Part shown: positions 1-5,314 of the stretch, in pieces
How positions within the stretch are numbered: position 1 is the stretch's first letter
Layout: each line of letters starts with the position of its first letter
Origin: Desulfuromonadaceae bacterium
GTDB lineage: Bacteria > Desulfobacterota > Desulfuromonadia > Desulfuromonadales > Syntrophotaleaceae
Length of the DNA: 11,697 bases
Assembly: GCA_021107335.1 (NCBI GenBank)
Contig: JAIOSZ010000028.1
Span: 1-11,697, forward strand
Direction: 5' to 3'
The notes under the pieces: model-generated
Seen by the model: only the letters and a program-made list of their open reading frames with translations
Database searches by the model: none
Told to the model about the DNA's origin: nothing
Program-made: the position numbers and the translations under genes

Positions 1-915
1 GGTGGCATGAACGTGACTCAGACCGTCGAGGGACTGGAACGCTATCCGGTCAATATCCGCTACTTGCAGGATTACCGCAACGACCTGCCCGCCCTGAAAA
101 GGGTGCTAATCCCCATCGCCGAGGGTAAACATATTCCCATCGGCCAGATCGCCGAGATCATTATTCGTAAAGGTCTGCCGGCTATCAAGAGCGAGAATGC
201 CCGGCGCACCGCCTGGATTTATATCGACATCAAGGGCATCGATGTTGGCACCTATGTCAAACAGGCCAAGGTGGCGGTGGCAGAAAATATCAGCCTGCCA
301 CCGGGATACAGTCTGGTCTGGAGCGGTCAGTACGAGTACATGCAGCAGGCCAAGGAACGCTTCCTGCTGGTCATCCCTCTGACTGTGCTGATCATTTTCC
401 TGATCCTCTACCTGAACACCAAAAGTCTGATCAAGACCGGCATCGTGTTCCTTGCCGTGCCTTTCTCTCTAGTGGGGGCCTTTTGGTTTCTTTACCTGCT
501 CGGCTACGACACCTCGGTGGCGGTCTGGGTCGGGGTTATCGCTTTGGCCGGCCTCGACGCTGAAACCGGGGTGGTGATGCTGCTGTATCTCGATCTGGCC
601 CATAAGTTGTGGGGCGACAACGACCGCATGCGCACCCGGGGCGACTTGAGGCAGGCGATCCACCACGGCGCGGTGAAACGTATCCGGCCCAAGGTCATGA
701 CCATAAGCGTCATCATTGCCGGTCTGCTGCCCATCATGTGGAGTCACGGCGCCGGAGCCGATGTCATGAAGCGGATCGCCGCGCCCATGGTCGGCGGCGT
801 GGTGACCTCGGGGGTCATGGAGTTGATGGTCTATCCGGTCATCTATTACCTGTGGCGTGGTCGAAAGTTGCAAGCAACCCTGGAGCCGACGGCCCAGGGA
901 GAATTGGAAGGATAA
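1..915 (+). CDS. cusA: CusA/CzcA-family RND heavy-metal efflux pump, C-terminal part (5' end outside window)
   Basis: Inner-membrane proton-driven pump of a tripartite CusCBA-type system that exports Cu(I)/Ag(I) from periplasm and cytoplasm to the outside. The frame is open from base 1, so the ATG at 7 is internal; about 304 residues of a roughly 1,040-residue protein are visible. Numbering from that ATG, residues 1-117 are the end of the second periplasmic loop, followed by five membrane segments (about 119-137, 143-165, 169-196, 229-246, 261-283), matching TM8-12 of the family. Glu186 in 'LDAETGVV' and Lys229 in 'RIRPKVMT' correspond to the E. coli CusA proton-relay residues E939 and K984, and Met254 in 'DVMKRIAAP' to the methionine-pathway residue M1009 (alignment from memory). 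These favour the monovalent Cu/Ag subfamily over CzcA-type Zn/Co pumps. The copper genes downstream support this. The membrane-fusion and outer-membrane partners are presumably upstream. Confidence 0.93.
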   Translation, partial: GGMNVTQTVEGLERYPVNIRYLQDYRNDLPALKRVLIPIAEGKHIPIGQIAEIIIRKGLPAIKSENARRTAWIYIDIKGIDVGTYVKQAKVAVAENISLPPGYSLVWSGQYEYMQQAKERFLLVIPLTVLIIFLILYLNTKSLIKTGIVFLAVPFSLVGAFWFLYLLGYDTSVAVWVGVIALAGLDAETGVVMLLYLDLAHKLWGDNDRMRTRGDLRQAIHHGAVKRIRPKVMTISVIIAGLLPIMWSHGAGADVMKRIAAPMVGGVVTSGVMELMVYPVIYYLWRGRKLQATLEPTAQGELEG

Positions 916-949
916 CCCTGGAGCCCGTCGGACAATGCGGGTCGAAGCG

Positions 950-1052
950 AAATTTTGGATATTTTAGCGCAGATTTTAGCTCGTTTGAAGGTTCATAGCT
1001 GTAGCTATGGGGCGAAAAGGAGCTGAAATATGAGCCAAATAATCGAATTTAC
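950..1052. repeat. Long imperfect inverted repeat (~50-nt arms) between the pump gene and the His/Met-rich gene
   Basis: The centre is a near-perfect palindrome, CATAGCT-GT-AGCTATG (994-1009). Moving outwards, the arms continue to pair with mismatches and small bulges: CTCGTTT (980-986) against AAAAGGAG (1015-1022), TTTTAG (974-979) against CTGAAA (1023-1028), then AGCGCA (966-971) against TGAGCC (1031-1036), and ATATTTT (959-965) against AAATAAT (1037-1043). The outer ends AAATT (951-955) and AATTT (1046-1050) also match. An RNA from either strand would fold into one long interrupted hairpin. There is no T-tract after it, so it is not a typical terminator. It may be a dispersed palindromic repeat, an mRNA-processing or stability element, or an attenuator between cusA and the next gene. 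I see no open reading frame or clear target-site duplication. Confidence 0.7.
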
Positions 1053-1082
1053 AGCCGACTCATGGATAGTCCGACAGACTCC

Positions 1083-1113
1083 TAATGCCTGCTGAATCGA
1101 TAACAGGCGATTA
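1083..1113. promoter_or_regulatory. Small inverted repeat in the leader of the His/Met-rich gene
   Basis: TAATGCCTG (1083-1091) pairs with CAGGCgATTA (1104-1113), leaving one bulged G and a 12-nt loop centred on ATCGAT. It ends 11 nt before the Shine-Dalgarno GGAGGA (1125-1130) of the gene starting at 1135. The position suits a leader hairpin or an operator for a dimeric regulator. It does not match a copper-regulator box that I recognise, so the role is open. Confidence 0.4.
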
Positions 1114-1134
1114 GCACTTAACACGGAGGACATA

Positions 1135-1653
1135 ATGAAACACGCAAAAATAAGCTGGGTAATGGCCCTAATCACAGGCGCTGCACTGTTCGCAACCACC
1201 TCATTGGCGATGGAACACCACTCCGGTCACGACATGTCCGGTGCCATGGACCACGGCAATATGCAGCCGATGAATGCCATGAATCATGGTATGGGCCACG
1301 GCCAAGGGGAAATGATCATGCTAGGCGAGGAAGTTCAGGAGGGGGTTAAGGCGATGGTCCATTTGATGGCTATCGACCCGATAATCATGACGGCCGATCA
1401 CCCGGCCACTCACCATCTGATGGTGATGTTCACCGATGCCGAAACGGGACAGGCCATCGACAGTGGCACCGTGGCGGTCAAGATTGGCTCGCCGGATGGT
1501 AAGGAGTCAGCGCCTACCCGACTGATGGGCATGCAAGGTCATTTCGGCGCCGATGTGACGCTGGATCAACCGGGCATCTGGCATTTTCGCCTTGCCACCA
1601 AGCTGGCAGATGGAAAGGTGCGCAAATATCATGGCCATCACGTGCTGAAGTAG
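1135..1653 (+). CDS. Secreted His/Met-rich protein with YtkA/FixH-like domain, probable periplasmic copper-binding protein
   Basis: 172-residue exported protein. It has a Sec signal peptide: a basic start (MKHAK), a hydrophobic core to about residue 22, and a likely cleavage after Ala25 (SLA|ME). The mature N-terminus (26-62) has nine Met and six His in 37 residues, in repeats such as HHSGHDM, MDHGNM and MNHGMGHG. This composition is typical of periplasmic Cu(I)/Ag(I)-binding segments. From about residue 74 to the end a beta-rich domain resembles YtkA/FixH-like domains, with more His/Met clusters (HPATHHLMVM; C-terminal HGHH). It has no cysteines. The start is supported by GGAGGA (1125-1130) five bases upstream. 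It sits between an RND copper pump and a copper ATPase, so a periplasmic copper chaperone or buffer is the best inference. No characterised homologue is recognised and no gene name is given. Confidence 0.85.
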   Translation: MKHAKISWVMALITGAALFATTSLAMEHHSGHDMSGAMDHGNMQPMNAMNHGMGHGQGEMIMLGEEVQEGVKAMVHLMAIDPIIMTADHPATHHLMVMFTDAETGQAIDSGTVAVKIGSPDGKESAPTRLMGMQGHFGADVTLDQPGIWHFRLATKLADGKVRKYHGHHVLK

Positions 1654-1686
1654 TCTGAAGTTTTACACCGAGCAAAAGAGGTTGCC

Positions 1687-3996
1687 ATGAAAGATCCTGT
1701 CTGCGGCATGGATGTCATACCTGGAAAATCCGCCGGACAAATGGAATATAAAGGGCAGACCTTTCACTTCTGTTCGGAGCATTGCCTTAAAAAGTTCAAG
1801 CAGCATCCTCAAGAGTTTTTAGGTAACAAGCGGGAAAAGTTTAAAAAGACCGGCATGGGTGATGACCAAAGGGAATATACCTGTCCCATGCACCCGGAGG
1901 TGTTACAAGTCGGCCCTGGCAGTTGCCCCAGTTGCGGTATGGATCTGGAACCGAAAGAGGTAAGCCTTGAGGAAGGGGATAACCCGGAGCTGAGGAGCAT
2001 GACCCGGCGTTTCTGGATCAGTCTGGTGCTAACGGTGCCGGTCTTCATCCTGGCCATGGGCGAGATGGTGCCGGGATTATCCGAATGGATTTCTGGGTTG
2101 GCGGCTCCACGCACCCTGAACATTATCGAGCTGATTCTCGCCACTCCGGTGGTTCTGTGGTGCGGCTGGCCCTTTCTGGTCCGTTATTGGCAATCGTTGG
2201 TCAATCGAGCCCTCAATATGTTTACCCTGGTTGGCCTCGGCGTTGGCGTGGCCTATGGCTACAGCCTGGTGGCCACCCTCTGGCCGCATTTCTTCCCCGA
2301 TTCATTCCGCGGTGCAGGGGGCGAGGTGGCGGTCTATTTTGAAGCCGCAGCGGTGATTACCACCCTGGTGCTGCTGGGGCAGGTTCTGGAAGGCCGCGCT
2401 CGCAGCCAGACGGGGCAGGCGATCCGGGCGTTGCTGGGGTTGGCCGCCAAAACCGCACGACGCGTTGGGTTGGATGGCAGCGAAGGGGATGTGCCTCTGG
2501 AAGAGGTTCTGGTTGGTGATCGATTGCGGGTCCGTCCCGGTGAAAAGGTGCCGGTGGATGGGATAGTTCTGGAAGGATCAAGCAGTATTGATGAATCGAT
2601 GATCAGCGGTGAACCGTTGCCGGTGCTCAAGCAGGCTGGCGATCCGGTCACTGGCGCCACGGTGAATCAGACCGGTTCCCTCATTATGCAGGTCGAGCGG
2701 GTCGGCTCCGATACCCTGTTGAGTCAGATCGTGCAAATGGTGGCCGAGGCGCAGCGCAGCCGCGCCCCGATTCAGAAACTGGCCGATCGGGTGGCCGGTT
2801 GGTTCGTGCCGGCGGTGGTCTTTTCCGCCCTGATCACTTTTGTGGTCTGGGTGCTCTTCGGCCCGGAGCCGCGCATGGCTCATGCTCTTATCAACGCGGT
2901 GGCGGTGCTTATTATCGCTTGCCCTTGCGCGCTGGGACTAGCCACCCCCATGTCCATCATGGTGGCTACCGGTAGGGGAGCGACCATGGGTGTGCTGTTC
3001 AAAAACGCTGAGGCCGTTGAACTGCTGCGACAGGTTGACACCCTGGTGGTGGACAAGACCGGCACCCTGACCGAGGGTAAACCCAAACTGGTCGCGGTAG
3101 AAGCGCAGGAAGGGTGGGGCGAGGATCAGCTGTTACGGCTGGCGGCAAGCCTGGAGCGAGGTAGCGAACATCCCTTGGCCGCGGCCATCGTGCAAGGGGC
3201 AGAAACTCAGGGGATTGAGCTTGCACCGGTAGAGACCTTTGAATCCGTTACTGGTAAAGGGGTTACCGGCCGGGTGGATGGGGCTGATCTGGTACTCGGT
3301 ACCCAGAGGTTTCTGGAGGAACTGAACATCAACCCTGCTGGACTTTTGGATCGTGCCGAGGTGTTACGCGGCCAAGGCCAGACCGCCATGTTTGTCGCGG
3401 TGGATGGCCAAGTGGCTGGCTTATTAGGAGTAGCCGACCCCATCAAGGAAACCACTCCTGAGGCGATTCGTCAACTTCACCAGCGGGGCATCCATATCGT
3501 CATGCTGACCGGTGACAATCTCACCACAGCCCAAGCCGTGGCCGATAAGTTGAATATTGATGAGGTACGGGGAGAGATTTTGCCCCAGGACAAGGCAGCT
3601 AAGGTCAGGGAACTGCAGGAGCAGGGCCGCTTCGTCGCCATGGCCGGTGACGGCATCAACGATGCGCCCGCTTTGGCCCAGGCCCAAGTGGGGATCGCCA
3701 TGGGCACCGGCACCGACGTGGCCATGGAAAGTGCCGGGGTGACCCTGGTTAAAGGCGATTTACGCGGCATTGTGCGGGCTTGCTCTTTGAGTCAGGCGAC
3801 CATGCGCAACATTCGTCAGAACCTGTTTTTTGCCTTTTGCTACAATGCGCTGGGCGTGCCTATTGCCGCCGGGGTTCTTTATCCCTTCTTCGGTCTGCTG
3901 CTGAGTCCGATGCTTGCTGCTGCGGCCATGAGCTTCAGCTCCGTATCGGTGATCAGCAACGCTTTACGGTTGCGTCGGGTTGCCCTGGGCAAATAG
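1687..3996 (+). CDS. copA: P1B-type copper-exporting ATPase with N-terminal YHS and heavy-metal-binding domains
   Basis: 769-residue inner-membrane ATPase that uses ATP to pump Cu(I) (or Ag(I)) out of the cytoplasm. Domains in order: YHS-type domain at 3-45 (DPVCGM; FCSEHC with Cys29 and Cys33); heavy-metal-binding domain at about 63-90 (CPMHP 66-70, C80-PSC83-GM); membrane segments near 107-128, 143-166, 176-199, 215-235; actuator loop with SGEP at 307-310 in place of TGE; membrane segments near 370-392 and 398-425 carrying the metal motif Cys412-Pro-Cys414; phosphorylation motif DKTGT with Asp456; nucleotide-domain SEHP at 493-496; TGDN 608-611; hinge GDGIND 654-659; last two membrane segments with Tyr719-Asn720 and MSFSS at 748-752. 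The CPC, YN and MS set is the copper/silver (P1B-1) signature. No GMTCxxC HMA domain is present. AGAGG lies six bases before the ATG. It starts 33 bp after the His/Met-rich gene, so co-transcription is likely. SilP is an alternative name for similar proteins. Confidence 0.95.
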   Translation: MKDPVCGMDVIPGKSAGQMEYKGQTFHFCSEHCLKKFKQHPQEFLGNKREKFKKTGMGDDQREYTCPMHPEVLQVGPGSCPSCGMDLEPKEVSLEEGDNPELRSMTRRFWISLVLTVPVFILAMGEMVPGLSEWISGLAAPRTLNIIELILATPVVLWCGWPFLVRYWQSLVNRALNMFTLVGLGVGVAYGYSLVATLWPHFFPDSFRGAGGEVAVYFEAAAVITTLVLLGQVLEGRARSQTGQAIRALLGLAAKTARRVGLDGSEGDVPLEEVLVGDRLRVRPGEKVPVDGIVLEGSSSIDESMISGEPLPVLKQAGDPVTGATVNQTGSLIMQVERVGSDTLLSQIVQMVAEAQRSRAPIQKLADRVAGWFVPAVVFSALITFVVWVLFGPEPRMAHALINAVAVLIIACPCALGLATPMSIMVATGRGATMGVLFKNAEAVELLRQVDTLVVDKTGTLTEGKPKLVAVEAQEGWGEDQLLRLAASLERGSEHPLAAAIVQGAETQGIELAPVETFESVTGKGVTGRVDGADLVLGTQRFLEELNINPAGLLDRAEVLRGQGQTAMFVAVDGQVAGLLGVADPIKETTPEAIRQLHQRGIHIVMLTGDNLTTAQAVADKLNIDEVRGEILPQDKAAKVRELQEQGRFVAMAGDGINDAPALAQAQVGIAMGTGTDVAMESAGVTLVKGDLRGIVRACSLSQATMRNIRQNLFFAFCYNALGVPIAAGVLYPFFGLLLSPMLAAAAMSFSSVSVISNALRLRRVALGK

Positions 3997-4020
3997 CGGG
4001 GCCAAAAAGAAAAATAGGAT

Positions 4021-4063
4021 AAAGAAACGGCATGCGCGAGGAACTCGGCATGCCGTTTCTTTT
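4021..4063. terminator. Bidirectional Rho-independent terminator shared by the convergent copper-ATPase and ZraP-like genes
   Basis: AAAGAAACGGCATGC (4021-4035) is perfectly complementary to 4048-4062. The 12-nt interior can fold further (CGAG 4037-4040 with CTCG 4044-4047, GAA loop). On the plus strand the stem ends in TTTCTTTT; on the minus strand it is followed by a T-rich stretch (complement of the A-rich 4006-4020). It starts 24 bp after the ATPase stop and 27 bp beyond the stop of the convergent gene, so it can end both transcripts. Confidence 0.9.
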
Positions 4064-4089
4064 ATCTAATGATGTCGATTTGGTGAATT

Positions 4090-4602
4090 TTACTGTGCGC
4101 AAGGCCGACCAGCTGCGCCTTGCGGACCTTGCGGCATAATGGGCCCTTTGCAGTTCGGTCCTGTTTTTCCTCCCATAAGAGGGCAGGGGCCGGGCCGACG
4201 ATCCTTGCCGGCACAGGCTACGGAATAGGCGATTCCTTTTTCGCGCATCTCGATTTTTTGAGCCCCGCGCAGTTCCATAAGTTTACTGTGCAGGGCAGCA
4301 ATCTCCTGGTTCAGGGATTTGGCCTTGTCCGCTTCGAATGTCTCCTGCACCATAAGGGTCTGCAGTTCGGTTCGTTTGGCCGTCAGCTGATTTCTCTGTT
4401 CCACCAGCAGAGGCCGGTATTTATCGTTAAGTTCTGTTACAATCTTTTGCTCTTCGGCATTCAGTTGGGGCAAACCGTTTGCCGTCATTGTGGCCCCCTG
4501 GTTGCCTGGGCCGGCTTTGCAGGGACGACTAAGGGCGGGACTGACCGCCAGGGCCAGGACGAGAATAAAGACAGCAGCGAGGACTTGAAAAATTCTGTTC
4601 AT
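4090..4602 (-). CDS. ZraP/CpxP/Spy-like periplasmic metal-resistance protein with Cys-rich tail
   Basis: 170-residue exported protein of the small helical periplasmic stress family (ZraP, CpxP, Spy, CnrX-like), whose members bind metals and/or act as chaperones. A signal peptide spans about 1-25 (hydrophobic FQVLAAVFILVLALAVS, likely cut near SPALS). Residues about 46-122 are strongly helical and charged. They begin with LNAEEQ, which resembles the LTxEQ motif of the family, and continue with heptad-like L/E/K/Q patterns that suggest a hairpin of long helices. The last ~45 residues are rich in Gly, Pro and Cys (Cys130, 140, 151, 168, plus Cys28 near the mature N-terminus), which could bind soft metals. 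The start is backed by AGGAG (complement of 4612-4616), nine bases upstream. It is convergent with the copper ATPase and has its own upstream region, so it is probably an independently regulated member of the metal-response set. ZraP-like is the closest guess; the metal is unknown. Confidence 0.82.
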   Translation of the reverse strand: MNRIFQVLAAVFILVLALAVSPALSRPCKAGPGNQGATMTANGLPQLNAEEQKIVTELNDKYRPLLVEQRNQLTAKRTELQTLMVQETFEADKAKSLNQEIAALHSKLMELRGAQKIEMREKGIAYSVACAGKDRRPGPCPLMGGKTGPNCKGPIMPQGPQGAAGRPCAQ

Positions 4603-4733
4603 GGTGTAATTCTCCTGTGGCGTAATGTGTTTTTGTATCTAACCATAACCTCATCATGGCTGGCAAGTCTGAGTGAACAGAACATAAGAGCTCCTGCGGT
4701 GGTGATAGGCGGCTAGACTGGTTGGTGGGCTGT

Positions 4734-4762
4734 TTTTGGGGGATGATTACTGTCCTCCAAAA
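4734..4762. repeat. Hairpin-forming inverted repeat
   Basis: TTTTGGGGGA (4734-4743) pairs with TCCTCCAAAA (4753-4762) over ten positions, one of them a G-T wobble, around the 9-nt loop TGATTACTG. No T-tract follows on either strand, so it is a poor terminator. It lies mid-way between two divergent genes; the function is unknown. Confidence 0.4.
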
Positions 4763-4808
4763 TCGAGAAGCTGCCTTAGGTTTAGTTGTTTAACCTTGCG
4801 AAAAATAA

Positions 4809-4822
4809 CGTCATATATGACG
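4809..4822. promoter_or_regulatory. Perfect 14-bp palindrome, candidate operator
   Basis: CGTCATATATGACG is identical to its own reverse complement. It is set in an AT-rich stretch 96 bp before the vanZ-like start codon and about 206 bp before the ZraP-like one. A perfect two-fold site of this length fits binding of a dimeric helix-turn-helix regulator. The inner TATATG could serve as a -10 element, in which case binding would block the promoter. No regulator gene is visible in the window. Confidence 0.4.
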
Positions 4823-4918
4823 ACGTACTTTTCTTGCAGAAAAATGTTAACGTTTAGACGAGCGAGCAGGGTACCTTAACTAAAAGTTGGAAGATTCAAA
4901 ACAATTTAGGAAATTACT

Positions 4919-5314
4919 ATGATTCGTATTGGCGTCAAACTTCGTCTGACCATTTTTGTTTTTACTGCTCTGAGCATCCTCTGTCTGTCGGTTATGCCCA
5001 ATCCCCCCGTACCACAAACCGGCATACTCGCTTGGGACAAGGCACAGCATGCCCTGGCCTATGCATTACTGGCTGCAATGGCAGGCTGGGCTCTGTTGCC
5101 CCTGGTGTCTCCTCCGGTGCGGGCCTGGCGCTATGCGCTGATTTTTGCGTTGGGGTACGGGGTGCTGATGGAGGTTCTGCAGGCAGGACTTACCTCTGGG
5201 CGGTGCGGTGATATTACTGACATCCTGGCCAATGCCCTGGGTGGGCTCACGGTTTACGGTTTGGTGCGTCTGGGCTCCGGTCATTTGCGGAACAAATATC
5301 GAAAGAATGGCTGA
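4919..5314 (+). CDS. VanZ-family small integral membrane protein
   Basis: 131-residue membrane protein. Hydrophobic segments lie at about 10-27, 46-64, 70-88 and 102-118. The VanZ-family polar positions are all present: Asp40-Lys41-x-x-His44 in WDKAQHALAY, Glu85 and Gln88 in MEVLQ, and Arg95, Asp98, Asp101 and Asn105 in the stretch RCGDITDILAN. VanZ is linked to low-level teicoplanin resistance in enterococci, but most bacterial members have no known function, so no resistance role is inferred here. The start follows AGGA (4908-4911) with seven bases of spacing. Its stop (TGA 5312-5314) lies inside or just before the start of the AddB-like gene, so it is probably the first gene of that operon and translationally coupled to it. 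Confidence 0.87.
   Translation: MIRIGVKLRLTIFVFTALSILCLSVMPNPPVPQTGILAWDKAQHALAYALLAAMAGWALLPLVSPPVRAWRYALIFALGYGVLMEVLQAGLTSGRCGDITDILANALGGLTVYGLVRLGSGHLRNKYRKNG

Larger units (their letters stand above)
4603..4918. other. Divergent intergenic region between the ZraP-like gene and the vanZ-like gene
   Basis: 316 bp with no convincing gene. It must carry promoters for both directions. On the minus strand TTGCCA (complement of 4661-4666) lies 18-19 nt from a weak -10 candidate around 4636-4642, which would place transcription about 30 nt before the ZraP-like start codon; support is weak. The plus-strand side is AT-rich from about 4780, but I see no clean -35/-10 pair. It also contains the hairpin at 4734-4762 and the palindrome at 4809-4822. 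No copper-regulator box or sigma-54 (GG-N10-GC) element was convincing. Confidence 0.6.

Noticed and set aside
7..9. ATG at 7 as the true start of the pump gene
   Set aside because: The frame is open to base 1 and the visible protein begins in the middle of the second periplasmic loop of an RND pump, so the start lies upstream of the window.
469..873. 134-codon minus-strand open frame inside the pump gene
   Set aside because: A shadow of conserved RND coding sequence; the protein is low-complexity His/Asp-rich with no domain.
4120..4716. 198-codon open frame on the plus strand opposite the ZraP-like gene
   Set aside because: It has no Shine-Dalgarno site or recognisable domain and runs antisense to a gene with a clear signal peptide, ribosome site and family motif.
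4603..4740. Sigma-54 promoter for the ZraP-like gene, as in E. coli zraP
   Set aside because: No GG-N10-GC element with adequate flanking match was found on the minus strand.
5208..5306. Upstream extension of the AddB-like frame to the ATG at 5208
   Set aside because: It would overlap the vanZ-like gene by over 100 bp in another frame, and the added residues look like a shadow of vanZ. Starts at 5307 or 5319 fit better.
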